64,000 bases of DNA from Patella vulgata (GCF_932274485.2 NC_065879.2:88159459-88223458); one strand, 5' to 3'. Counted from the first letter of the stretch, positions 1 through 9,236 are shown. Numbers and translations are program-made. Notes: a model not told the origin generated them from the sequence alone.

Positions 1-136
1 AGCTTATCCCTCACTTCAACCGAAATGCCAGTAATATACAACTCTTCCAGATCCAAGTGTAGTAAAGACAAGTAAAACGAAATTTTGAACTATTATAAAA
101 AACGAAACGAATTAGGATCTGTGTTTTAACCAGATT
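1..136. mobile_element. MITE-2 copy, cut by window edge
   Basis: Right end of the short inverted-repeat family defined by terminal AATCTGATTAAAACACAGAT. This copy ends in GGATCTGTGTTTTAACCAGA and carries the family's internal ACTCTTCCAGATCC and ACGAAATTTTGAACTAT strings. It lies in the intron just after the last visible ZCCHC8 exon. The other end is outside the window. Confidence 0.7.
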
Positions 137-195
137 GCAACTTTGGCAATTGACAGCGCGAGCCCTTCGTACCCTGCGTATAAACAACCACTAAC

Positions 196-798
196 CTGTC
201 TTTCAAGTGTATTTTTCAACTGATGTGTTTGTAATGGCGGCATGTTAAAATGTTGACAATCATCTACAACGCCATCTGGTAACGGAACCGTGAACCCGGG
301 ATACTCGATAATCTTTTCAATCTCTACCTGCGGATCTTCCGTTCCCTCCGCATTTATTTCACCATCTTCTAGGGTCTCGCCCTTTAAATTTGTCTCTTTG
401 CCCTCTTTATCGAAAATAACAATTCCCGACGAATATCCTTTCTTAGCACTGAAAAGCCAGCCGGGCGGATAACCCAACAGCCGCATCTTATATATATACA
501 TCGGCAACTGCGATCTATCGATTCCCATCGCGGAATAAAGTTCATCACTTATTTCACCTGGTCGAAACTTTTTAAATCGGGGATTGTCTTCGAAATCTGA
601 ATAATTTTTAGACAAGCTTAATTTCGGCACAGAACTTGCATCCTGGAACTTGCGTCGATTTTCGCGTATTTTGTTCTGGTCTTTGGGTGTGGGGCAGTCG
701 TTTAAGTTATGTTCTCCCCCACAATTAAAGCAGCCATTTTTCTTTTTCTGATCCCTTTTCACAATCTTTAAATCTTCTTCATCCACTGGTAATGGAGT
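196..798 (-). CDS. ZCCHC8: ZCCHC8 exon 3 (zinc knuckle and PSP domain)
   Basis: Third visible coding exon, 201 codons, phase 0 at both ends. It opens after a TTTTTTAG acceptor (residues TPLPVDEED) and closes at CAG|GTTAGT. It holds a zinc knuckle (CFNCGGEHNLNDCP) and then the PSP domain, seen as FRPGEISDELYSAMGI, LPMYIYKMRLLGYPPGWL and YPGFTVPLP. In vertebrates ZCCHC8 joins the helicase MTR4 and the RNA-binding protein RBM7 in the nuclear NEXT complex, which feeds non-coding transcripts to the exosome; that role is carried over by homology. The knuckle spacing is CX2CX3HX4C, one residue shorter than the usual CX2CX4HX4C. Frame past the donor stays open for 28 codons but no longer resembles the family. 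The remaining proline-rich C-terminal exons lie left of the window. Confidence 0.9.
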
Positions 799-867
799 CT
801 AAAAAACATAAAAACATAGGTTGCCAGGCAATGAAACATATATCCCACAGCAACTAAGTCATGGGGG

Positions 868-1141
868 GGAGAGAGAGAGGGAGAGAAATGGGGTTTAACT
901 CCACTCAACACAAACTAGGGGGAGTAGGGCATTTTAGGACTAACATATGGTTTAATTTTATTTCAATAATTCGCTTGCAGAGGGAGGAAACCGGAGGACC
1001 CTGAGAAAACCCATGAGGTTGGACAGGCGACCCTACTCCTTGTCACGGACAACTGGGGATTCGAAACCACTTCAGTTGACTAAATGAGTCCTTATTATGA
1101 TACAGCGCGCTAGCGCTAACCATTTGGCCATCCAACCCCCC
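868..1141 (-). mobile_element. SINE-B, near full length
   Basis: tRNA-like head at the right (complement of GGTTGGATGGCC), CCCACGAGGTTGGACAGGCG middle, GGGGTTTAAC core, and a GA-rich tail at the left. In the ZCCHC8 intron between exons 2 and 3. Confidence 0.85.
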
Positions 1142-1497
1142 ACCTGCTTTAGCAGGTCAACCTTGAAACGAATAATTTTGAGTTCCATTTTATCCTTTCG
1201 AGTGATTTGATCCCATTAGTTCCACATCAATATAATGGGGTTAAATTGGGTCATTCCAATTCTATTCTGTCACTGTCAAGATCAGTCACTTGGTTTTTTT
1301 TCACTTTTGTCTGTGCGGTTATCAGTTGAATTTTTCAGACATTAACATGGCTTCTGGAAGCAAAATTAAAGCTGCATCTAAAGAAACTGTTATGAAATGG
1401 AGTAAGGAACTAAATGAAAACTACAAGTTTGTTTTTTTTAGACAATATTATTAATTATGATTTGGAGGATTCGTGCAGATTGCATACGAGAATCCTC

Positions 1498-1908
1498 TTA
1501 TACATACATTATGCAAGAGCTAAATCTTCCAATTGCAGGTCTTTCTTTAGGCCTGAAATGTTATCTGAGTTGTTAATTAGACATTAATTAACTTATCCAG
1601 ACCATAATCAACTCTCGATGGCATCGCTAGCCTGCGATGCTTACTGGATTATGATCCCATTTATCGCTCGACTTCCATTCATAATTTAATCATGAAATAG
1701 ATGATCGAGACTATGTTTTTTATCGTACAGACTTCAGTAATGATGATCAAGGCTAGGCTGAAATTTCAATCGCTTAGTAATACTCGGTTCATAGTGGATC
1801 AATTTGACTGAAATTTTCAGCAAAATGCCTTTACATTATCTAGTTCTTAACTATTACTGTGAGAACTGCCAGCTCTAAATTATCTTATCTCGCATAATGT
1901 ATCTTTAA
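1498..1908. mobile_element. MITE-1 (TTAA, ATACATTATG ends)
   Basis: Full-length 0.41-kb copy with ends ATACATTATGCAAGAGCTAA and CATAATGTATCTTTAA. It has the long-core version with GAGACTATG and ATGATCAAGGCTAGGC. It lies in the ZCCHC8 intron; its right end is only about 50 bp from the exon 2 donor. Confidence 0.75.
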
Positions 1909-1959
1909 GATTCTCGCAAAATATGACGAATTTCTAGCCCTGCAGATTACTAAACATAC

Positions 1960-2298
1960 CTCAAATAATTGTTCAAACTTGATGAAATCCCAAGTAACAG
2001 AATGGTCTGAAGAACCAGGTAGAAGAGGCCATCCCCGAGAATCCACCATAAACAGCTGATGAAACTGTGCACAGCCAATGATAGCATGAGCATCCCACAT
2101 CTCGGCCGTTCTTTTTTCCACTGGTAATTTCTCGTTGATATCTACGCACGTTGGCGTTGAAGCTTTCAGATTTAGTTTTGGCAGATTCAACTCTCCGTGG
2201 TTATATTCTTCGTGTCGATCTCGATCCATTAAATTCAATATAAAGTCTTCAATCTCTGCTCTGTGATTCCGTGAAAATTTGTTATTTTGGAATAAAAT
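1960..2298 (-). CDS. ZCCHC8: ZCCHC8 exon 2
   Basis: 113 codons, phase 0 at both ends. It runs from a TTCTTTTCAG acceptor to GAG|GTATGT. The peptide begins ILFQNNKFSRNHRAEIEDF, which aligns with ILFMNNAISKQYHQEIEEF in human ZCCHC8. It ends WPLLPGSSDHSVTWDFIKF EQLFE, matching the human segment around GQPLLNENPQLSEGWEIPKY. This is the conserved region N-terminal to the zinc knuckle. Open frame past the donor (CLVICRARNSS) is intron read-through. Strong conservation plus matching phases with both neighbours make the exon secure. Confidence 0.9.
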
Positions 2299-2333
2299 CT
2301 GAAAAGAATTTGGGATTCATAAAAATTTGTTAT

Positions 2334-2337
<4 letters not shown>

Positions 2338-2371
<34 letters not shown>

Positions 2372-2615
2372 AATGTCTGCTTGACACAAACTAGGTCATT
2401 TTGGGACTAAAATATATTTCAATTTTATTTCATTAATTCGCTCGAGCATAAGGGTCTTTAGCAGTGGGAGGAAAAGGGAGAAAACCCACGAGGTGGGACA
2501 GGGGACCCTACTCTTTGTCACATACAAGCGGGGATTTGTAACCACACCACTTGATTCAATGACAGACCTTATGGTGCAATGTGCACGACTTAACCATTCG
2601 GCCACCCAACCCCCC
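2338..2615 (-). mobile_element. SINE-B, full length
   Basis: Long (GA)n tail at the left, GTTTAATGTCTGCTTGACAC core, tRNA-like head ending CCACCCAACCCCCC at the right. In the ZCCHC8 intron between exons 1 and 2. Confidence 0.85.
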
Positions 2616-2897
2616 TCAGTCAATTAGGAATGTCCTTGACTAATAACAATCTTTGGCATGAATAACCCTAACATAAATCCTAACCAAACTATTAAAATAC
2701 AATTGCTAGTAATACATTTAAATAAAATATTAATTCAGAATCGTAGATTGAAGTGGACTAGCCTATATTTCAGCCACTGGCTGTCAGATTTCACGCTAAA
2801 GTAACGTGACCTGAAACCCCTACTCAAGGCCCCAGGGCCCCCACCATGCCCATGGTTAATAATCCGGCGCTGATGCCATCATTTTATGTAAAGTTAC

Positions 2898-3263
2898 CTG
2901 AACTGCTGGACTCTGGTCATCAGGTACATATTTTGTTGAATCTATTATTTTAGCAAAAGAACGAAATTTATTTCTTTCATATATAATCTTGTGCTGTGTA
3001 GTTTTTGATACTGTTTCTTCCCCCGTTTCCATTTCATCAGATCCATCATCGACTTCACCAGAAACCGAAACTGCGGTTTTGACGTCACAGTCGTCTGGTT
3101 CTGAACTGCTGTCGCCATTATCAATAGATATAGCATCATTTTCTTCATCTTTCGTATTTTTCACATCTTCTGAGGCATCGGCATCGTCAAGAAATCGCTG
3201 AGTTTCGCGGTCTTTTTCAAATTCAGAAAATAAACTCGCATCACCAAATACGTCGGCAGCCAT
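2898..3263 (-). CDS. ZCCHC8: ZCCHC8 exon 1 (start)
   Basis: First coding exon, 122 codons, from ATG at 3263 to CAG|GTAACT. The start MAADVFGDASLFSEFE aligns with human MAAEVDFGDLELFEAF, which fixes the start codon. A long acidic stretch follows (DDADASEDVKNTKDEENDAI and on). The last residues YVPDDQSPAVQ join in frame to ILFQNN of exon 2, paralleling human KLDGPILQILFMNN. The coiled-coil heptads found near residues 45-80 of human ZCCHC8 are not evident here, so this N-terminus is shortened or highly diverged. The gene is divergent from BLOC1S5, whose ATG is 345 bp away on the other strand. The opposite-strand open frame across this exon is a shadow. Confidence 0.88.
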
Positions 3264-3608
3264 GTTTTGTCACATTTGGTGTTGTACAATCCATTTATTA
3301 GATTCGGATCGAAGCCACACAATTTCGGTTTTCCCAACAAGACAGGAGTTGTTTTGTCTTGTTTAATTATTCATGACCAGTCCTAATGTACATATGATTT
3401 CTTGGTTTTAAACCAAGTCTCCAACCGAGTCCTATTTTATCAGCACGGCATTTCTGTAGTGTTTTTTTTTTTTTCACCAGCGAACATCAAATTGCGGCTT
3501 GGTCCACGTCAAAATTGTTTGTAGAATTTGTAGTAAACAAGAGTTATTTCTCTTTGCTGTCACGAGATGAAATAAGACAATCTTTCAACGCTGTGTACAA
3601 CTTCCAAG
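3264..3608. promoter_or_regulatory. Bidirectional promoter ZCCHC8 / BLOC1S5
   Basis: The 345 bp between the divergent start codons of two conserved genes must hold both 5'UTRs and core promoters unless non-coding first exons exist. No TATA box at a persuasive place. The stretch includes a poly-T run near 3462-3474 and CTTCCAAGATGAC at the BLOC1S5 start, a YY1-like initiator context. Transcription start sites cannot be read from sequence. Confidence 0.6.
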
Positions 3609-3633
3609 ATGACAACAGAACACTTATTCAAAG
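3609..3633 (+). CDS. BLOC1S5: BLOC1S5 exon 1 (start)
   Basis: 25-nt coding exon, MTTEHLFK plus the first base of the next codon, ending AAAG|GTTTGA. Joined to exon 2 it gives EHLFKDFSVLYSRLFDHHP, which parallels AHLIIKDLGEIHSRLLDHRP in human BLOC1S5 (Muted). That match, and the G+AT codon it needs across the junction, identify this tiny exon. The vertebrate protein has about 25 more N-terminal residues, so this one is shorter. BLOC1S5 is a coiled-coil subunit of BLOC-1, the cytosolic complex for lysosome-related organelle biogenesis. The assembled CDS (25+83+130+56+180 = 474 nt) is 157 aa plus stop. Confidence 0.85.
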
Positions 3634-3824
3634 GTTTGATTAAAATCATTCAGTTTTAGAGTAAGCCCGGGGGTTCCCTTAACATGGAGTAAATTTCTTC
3701 TACCCAGAGAGTATCTTTGTTTTTGTCTAGATTTGCCCCAAAATAAAATAAAAAATGAAAGAAGGAAATGAATTTATTGAATATAATCTTGCAAGTTGCA
3801 TTTGCCATGTTTATGTTTAATTTG

Positions 3825-3911
3825 AGAGAGAGAGAGAAATGAGGTTTAACGTCCACTCGACACAAACTAGGTTTAATTTCGTTTCAATAATTCGCTTGCG
3901 CGTAGGGGTCT
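3825..3911 (-). mobile_element. SINE-B tail half (interrupted copy)
   Basis: GA tail, GAGGTTTAACGTCCACTCGA core and the CAATAATTCGCTTGCGCGTA box, stopping at GGGGTCTTA. The head half resumes near 4448, so an insertion of about 0.54 kb splits one SINE. Confidence 0.75.
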
Positions 3912-4447
3912 TACTATAGTTTTTGTAACGTTAAACTGTGTGTTTACGTTACAATTGATACCTGTAGTCTTAAACTCCTTACGCAAGTACAAATAGGTTC
4001 AAATGCACAATTGTCAACACATATCATTACAGTTTGTATTGGAATAAATTCTATGACAAATTGTGAAGACTTGACCACTAAAATAGTTACCAAACAGTTT
4101 TTCTGTGTGGTTATACGTTCTACATTTGCATAGCGATGTTTCTTGTAATGACGTATTACGCAAGCCGCCATAACATCGTACAGTTGAAATTTCGCGTAGC
4201 AGTTGGGTTTCATCAAATCATATAATTAAGCGGTAAGGCTTCACCTTTATTTCAATGGGAATTGATTTATTATATGTTAAGCTATGTGCAGTACTGTTTT
4301 GGGTCAGTTTATGTGTACATGTAAATTAAGGGAACTATAGGCCAGTAACCTTTTTGTAGTGATTTGACTCAAAAACTTGCGCAAAGGAACTCCGTAGGAC
4401 GAGCCACTACTGTGGCTGGAGTAAGGCGGAAGACATCAGTAGTGGAA
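3912..4447. mobile_element. Insertion inside SINE-B with 8-bp duplication
   Basis: About 536 bp lying between the two halves of one SINE-B. GGGTCTTA stands directly before it and directly after it, as expected of an 8-bp target duplication (hAT-type length). No convincing terminal inverted repeat or transposase is visible; a 90-codon minus-strand open frame at 3944-4216 is unrecognised. Confidence 0.5.
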
Positions 4448-4609
4448 CCATTTCTAGGGTCTTAGCGGTGGGAGGAAACCCACGAGGTTGGACAGGCGCC
4501 CCTACACCTTGCCACGTAAAACTGGGTATTCGAAACCATGCCAGTTGACTCAATGAAAGACGTTATGATACAGCGTGCACATGCTAACCATTCGGCCATC
4601 CAACCCCCC
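4448..4609 (-). mobile_element. SINE-B head half (interrupted copy)
   Basis: Continues the copy at 3825: GCGGTGGGAGGAAACCCACG, GAGGTTGGACAGGCG and the tRNA-like head ending CCATCCAACCCCCC. The stretch between AAACC and CACGAGG is internally deleted by about 18 bp against other copies. Confidence 0.75.
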
Positions 4610-4816
4610 TGTTTAATTTGAACTTTAAATCAATCATAATGGATGGTCAGTTGTCAGTCTGGCAGGAACGTTCTGAATTTTCAAATTTTATGTATGTAAC
4701 ATCTTGAAAATCGATGTATCACGATTCACCTTCTCACGATTCTCATAGGCCTACTGAATCGCATGATGCTGAATTGATGTGTCTTGATTCCTTTTTTTTA
4801 AAGTGTTTTTTGTTGC

Positions 4817-5194
4817 TTAAAGAAGCATTATGATGTAAGATTTAGATACGGAGTTGGCTAGGTTCTTGATATAAAAGTTCAAAAATAGATAATGCAAAAT
4901 GAATATATTGAAAATCTCATTCAAATTACTTTATTCAGAGTGAGGATATTTGCCTTTAAAGGTTTGACAAGATGTGTGCACAATTTGTAACCACCATACT
5001 TGTTGTTCGATGCTTAACCTCGCTTCACCATTATTATATTCAATCATTAAATGGGCGAACAGTTCTAATCTACTTAAAATCGGACTTCTTCAATTGCATC
5101 GAGATTAATTACTTTAATTAATAAATCATATAACATTTAAGGCCTAAAAAGACCTGCAACAGACAAATTTAGCTCTTGCATAATGCCTGTTTAA
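4817..5194. mobile_element. MITE-1, short-core version
   Basis: TTAA-bounded copy with core strings AAATAGATAATGCAAAATGA and AAGGTTTGACAAGATGTGTG, ending CTCTTGCATAATGCCTGTTT. In BLOC1S5 intron 1. Confidence 0.7.
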
Positions 5195-5222
5195 ATAAGT
5201 AACCTGTCACTTCTAATTATCC

Positions 5223-5487
5223 AGGGGGGTTGGATGGCTGAATGGTTAGCATGCGCGCGCTGTATCATAAAGTCTGTCATTGAGTCGACTGGCGTGGTTT
5301 CGAATCCCCGGTTGTACGTGACAAGGAGTAGAGTCGTGGGTTTTCTCCGGATCCTCCGGTTTCTTCCCAGGGCTAAAGACCCCCTACGCGCAAGCGAATT
5401 ATTGAAATAAAATTAAACCATATGTTAGTCCCGAAATGACCTAGTTTGTGTCGAGTGGACGTTAAACCCCATTTCTCTCTCTCTCTA
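5223..5487 (+). mobile_element. SINE-B, full length
   Basis: Head GGGGGGTTGGATGGCTGAAT, box-B-like GGTTTCGAATCCCC, core GGACGTTAAACCCCATTTC and a short CT tail. In BLOC1S5 intron 1. Confidence 0.87.
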
Positions 5488-5584
5488 ATTATCCATGTCA
5501 CACATTATCCATAGACACACCGAATGCCTGGTCATCATTAGCCCTGTTGGTGCAGAAAAGTAAAACATTACCATTACATTTTAT

Positions 5585-5785
5585 CAAAGACTAGAAGAAT
5601 GCCCGGCTTCGCTCGGGGGTCATAACCCCGAAACTGGAAGTGGTAGACTAACGCCACCCTGCCTATGTTACTCCCCGGTCCGAGCTACCCCTATACCCCA
5701 AATTTCAGACTCGGGGCAGACCTAGCGTAGCCGCCAACCCCGAAAAGACAGACAAACGACAGCCACAAATATTAGTATAGATACA
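5585..5785 (+). repeat. Unassigned GC-rich repeat, LINE-3'-end-like
   Basis: Reads AGAATGCCCGGCTTCGCTCG through CCGAAAAGACAGACAAACGA to ATATTAGTATAGATAC. The closing ACAGACAAACGAC...ATTAGTATAGAT style is like the 3' ends of RTE/CR1-type LINEs or their SINEs. Only one copy in the window, so the family is not settled. Confidence 0.35.
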
Positions 5786-5987
5786 CTGTATTGCATATGC
5801 CCATCTTCATTAGCTCAGTACGGAGCAGAACAGTATTTCATTTCATTTCTATTATATTGAAAGTGGACCATCATCTGTTATACCTCATGCAATACAAACG
5901 TTTATAACAGAAATCTATGACAGATATTTAACCAGGACGAGAATAGTATAAGTTTTCTGGAAAGTCACAGTTAATTACTGCTTCGTA

Positions 5988-6351
5988 TTAAAGATACATT
6001 ATAGGAGATTTGATAACGAGTTGGCAGTTTTCACTATAATAGTTAAAAACTAGATAATGTAAAGGCAATTTGCTGAAAATTTCTTTCAAATTGATCCACA
6101 ATGAACCGTGAACTACATGTAAGCGAATGAAATTTCCGCCTAGCCTCGATCAACAGTACTAAAGTCAGTACGATAAACAGCATAGTCTCGATTAACCATT
6201 TATTCGTTAAATCATGAAGGAAAGTTATGCCGTAAATTGGCTCATACCATTAGCAATGCCATTGAAAGTTGATTATGGCCTGGATAGGTTAATTAATGTC
6301 TAATTAATTTCAGGCCTAGACAGATTTAGCTCTTGCATAATGTATGTTTAA
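5988..6351. mobile_element. MITE-1, long-core version
   Basis: TTAA at both ends, AGATACATTATAGG at the left and CTCTTGCATAATGTATG at the right. The core (GTTAAAAACTAGATAATGTA, CATAGTCTCGATTAACC) matches the copies at 1498 and 38813 in inverse orientation. In BLOC1S5 intron 1, about 120 bp before exon 2. Confidence 0.78.
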
Positions 6352-6467
6352 TAAAATAGATTGTTGATGCTTTTGTTATCCCCATAGATTTTCCAATACA
6401 CCTGTGTAGCAAACTATCTATTTATCTATTAATAAATAAATTGTTAATGTTTTTTTTATATCCACAG

Positions 6468-6550
6468 ATTTTAGTGTTCTATACAGCAGATTGTTTGATC
6501 ATCATCCAATTCTTCAAGGAAATATCAATTTATTCCTGAGAGAATTTGAG
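6468..6550 (+). CDS. BLOC1S5: BLOC1S5 exon 2
   Basis: 83 nt between a TATATCCACAG acceptor and GAG|GTATAG. Reads (G)AT TTT AGT..., that is DFSVLYSRLFDHHPILQG and then NINLFLREFE. It matches IHSRLLDHRPVIQGETRYFVKEFE, the most conserved part of the family. Enters in phase 1 and leaves in phase 0, both consistent with the neighbouring exons. Confidence 0.88.
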
Positions 6551-6632
6551 GTATAGTTTTATACGCTTGACCTAAACTATCAAATATAATATTATTTCCA
6601 TGACAGACAACATCCTTTATATGACCAAATTG

Positions 6633-7092
6633 TCGGTGAAGTGTCAAAAGGGTGTATCTAATAGTAAGTGCAGGAGGACCGCACTACACGTAAAACAAAA
6701 ATCTACAAGATAAACCTGCGGACAAGACAGAAAATAGACATTGCACCAAATAAACAAATATCAAATCAAGTGAATCGATCCGGGGGCTAACCGTAAGCAT
6801 CCACTGCGCTGTACAGTCCCGGGCCTGTAGTGACACAGACTTCACTCAAGTTTGAAAACAATCAGGAATACAAAAAAGATTTTCTAAAGATTAAGAAATA
6901 GAACCTTTTGTATTTCAAAATTTCCACACATCAAGATACAACATTTGGAGACATGAGACCCAGAACAGTTCTAATTGGCATAGAGATACAAACCTTAGAC
7001 AGAAATGTTCATATTAATTGGGAGATTTTAAAAATGCAAAAAAGTCTATTTGACTAATTTCCCGAGATACACCCTTTTGACACTTCACCAAC
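6633..7092. mobile_element. MITE-3, longer copy
   Basis: Ends TCGGTGAAGTGTCAAAAGGG and CCCTTTTGACACTTCACCAA form terminal inverted repeats of about 27 bp. The inner part (AATAGAACCTTTTGTATTTC, CAGAACAGTTCTAATTGGCA) is shared with the copy at 11502, but this one carries about 210 extra bp after the left end. In BLOC1S5 intron 2. Confidence 0.8.
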
Positions 7093-7517
7093 GAAATGTT
7101 TTTAATAATAAATGATTGTCGTCAACCTTGCTACTGAAGGAGCTAAATCTTTATTCTTTGGCACCTGGAAGTGGACACTAATAGATTGCAATCGTTTCTG
7201 TTTTTACACTAATTTCTAGTCAGTTATATTCGTGAAATACGTGAAGAGTCAAAATGAATTGGCAATCTTTGGCATCTGGTTATTCCAGTCTACACAGTAT
7301 TATTCTCCTGTAGGATATGTTTAGCTTCGTTCATCGAGTCGCTTTATAACAAATGATGCACAAAGCATTCTGGCACGTGCTTCATTGATTTAAATTGACC
7401 AGTAAGTCGTGTTTGCAATGTCAAAGACTGTGGATGATATTGAGTTAAGGACTCGCCTCCTTTAATAGCCAAAAGTCATATCTAAGCGCTTTACAAAAGC
7501 ATCTAGTGACTTGTTAG

Positions 7518-7892
7518 GGAGCCACGGTGGCTAAGTGGGTAAGACGCTGGCTCGCTAGCCTGGAGGTCGGGTGTTCGATCCCTGCATTGGCCGAGAAATT
7601 TCATGCAGATTTTCCGACGTGGTTTCCCCTTGTCAGTGATGCAGGATGGAGGACCTGACAAGGACAGCTGTATAGTAGTTTGAACGGGACGAAAAACCGA
7701 GGTCCCGTGTACACATTGACGTGCACGTAAAAGGCCCTTTGGCAGTTGGAATTCGATATAAGAGTAGGCCGTAGCGCCGCTGCCCGGGCAAAATTTCCCT
7801 CATAGCACACTGTATGGCGTATGCCCGTCTTCATTAACCCAGGTTAGGACCAGAACAGTAGGATGTTAAACCCCATTTCATTTCATTTCATT
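7518..7892 (+). mobile_element. SINE-A, full length
   Basis: Head GGAGCCACGGTGGCTAAGTG with box-A-like TGGCTAAGTGGGTAAG and box-B-like GTGTTCGATCCC, middle GAATTCGATATAAGAGTAGG, core and ATTTCATTTCATTTC tail. In BLOC1S5 intron 2. A good reference copy for the family. Confidence 0.9.
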
Positions 7893-7910
7893 CTGATGAG
7901 GAAAAAAGCG

Positions 7911-8148
7911 GGGTTGGATGGCCGAGTGGTTAGCATGTGCGCACTGTATTATAATAAGGCCTGTCATTGAGTCAACTGGCGTGGTTTCGAATCCTCCGTT
8001 GTACGTGACAAGGAGTAGGGTCGTCTGTCCAACCTCATGGGTTTTCTCTGGGCCCTCGATCCGGTTTCCTCCCACTGCTAAAGACCCTATGCTCAAGCGA
8101 ATTATTGAAATAAAATTAAACCATTATGTTAGTCCCGAAATAACTCTC

Positions 8149-8182
<34 letters not shown>
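7911..8182 (+). mobile_element. SINE-B with 3' deletion
   Basis: Head GGGGTTGGATGGCCGAGTGG to GTTAGTCCCGAAATAAC, then straight into a CT microsatellite. The GTCGAGTGGACGTTAAACCC core is missing. In BLOC1S5 intron 2, 127 bp before exon 3. Confidence 0.85.
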
Positions 8183-8183
<1 letters not shown>

Positions 8184-8308
8184 ATGGTATATTGTGCCAG
8201 TACTGATACATGTATGTACAAAGAGTAAAAACAAAATCATGTATTTTTCCCACAATAATGGCATGAATAATTATGATAGTATATTTATATTGGGTTTTTT
8301 TTTTTTAG

Positions 8309-8438
8309 GATAAACGAGGAGAGCGAGAAATCGAGAGATTACGATTTACGTCTGATTCATGTCAAAGTATTAATGATCATGTGATACCAGATATTTGTCA
8401 AATACTAGACAATAATCTTCAACAAATATCGGATAAAG
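8309..8438 (+). CDS. BLOC1S5: BLOC1S5 exon 3
   Basis: 130 nt after a long poly-T acceptor (TTTTTTAG) to AAAG|GTTTGT. Reads DKRGEREIERLRFTSDSCQS, INDHVIPDICQILDNNLQQI, SDK plus one base. Human equivalent begins EKRGLREMRVLENL. Enters in phase 0, leaves in phase 1. About 45 bp covering its 3' end and donor are repeated at 8830-8873; read-through from the first donor meets a stop after 16 codons, so the first donor is the one that fits. Confidence 0.87.
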
Positions 8439-8486
8439 GTTTGTATAATTATATACATTCGATGATCACAAGTTTATGTATCAAAT

Positions 8487-8812
8487 GAAATGAAATGAAA
8501 TTGGGTTTAACGTCCTACTCTTCTGCTCTGATGAAGACGGGCATACGCCATACAGTGTGCTATGAGGGAAATTTTGCCCGGGCAGCAGCGCTATGGCCTA
8601 CTCTTGTATCAAATTCCAACTGCCAGGGGATCTTTTATGTGCACGCCAATGTGTACACTGGACCTCGTTTTTTTGTCCCATCCAAACGACTAGACAGCTT
8701 TCCTTGTCAGCCCCTCCGTCCTGCATCACTGACAAGGGAGAACCACGCCGGAAAATCTGGATGAACTTTCTCGACCAATGCAGGGATCGAACATCCGACC
8801 TCCAGGCAGACT
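8487..8812 (-). mobile_element. SINE-A, head truncated
   Basis: ATTTC-type tail at the left (GAAATGAAATGAAATT), core, GAATTCCAACTG-like middle and part of the head up to GACCTCCAGGCAGACTCC. Sits between the two copies of the exon 3 donor segment. Confidence 0.85.
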
Positions 8813-8829
8813 CCATAAAGTGTGCTATG

Positions 8830-8873
8830 ACAAATATCAGATAAAGGTTTGTAAAATAATATACATCGGATGA
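8830..8873 (+). repeat. Duplicate of BLOC1S5 exon 3 end and donor
   Basis: CAAATATCAGATAAAGGTTT onward repeats 8423-8466 with a few differences. It includes a second GATAAAG|GTTTGTA donor (GT at 8847-8848). The two copies each precede a SINE-A in the same orientation, suggesting a local duplication of donor plus SINE. Confidence 0.75.
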
Positions 8874-8880
8874 TGAAGAT

Positions 8881-9236
8881 AAATGAAATGGGGTTTAACG
8901 TCCTACTGTTCTGCTCTTACTGGGCTAATGAAGATGGGCATACGTCATACGGTGTGCTATGAGGGAAATTTTGTCCAGACAGCAGTGCTATGCCCTACTC
9001 TTATATCAAATTCCAACTGCCAAGGGATCTTTTGCGTGCAAGCCAATGTATTTACGGGACCTAGGTTTTCCGTTCCATCCAAATAACTAGACAGCTGTCC
9101 TTATCAAGCCCTCTGTCCTGCACCACTGACAAGGGGAAACCACGTCAGAAAATCCCGCTGAACTTTCTCGGCCAATGCAGGGATTGAACACGAGATCTCC
9201 AATCTAGTGAGAAAGCATCTTACCCACTTAGCCACG
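8881..9236 (-). mobile_element. SINE-A, near full length
   Basis: AAATGAAATGGGGTTTAACG at the left to a diverged head (TTACCCACTTAGCCACGAGA) at the right. In BLOC1S5 intron 3. Confidence 0.85.

Noticed and set aside
3944-4216. 90-codon minus-strand frame as a transposase remnant
   Set aside because: No transposase motif recognised; cysteine-scattered, AT-rich, inside an insertion of unknown type.
7911-9236. tRNA genes at the SINE heads
   Set aside because: Heads have box A/B-like words but lack a proper acceptor-stem pairing and always continue into SINE bodies.
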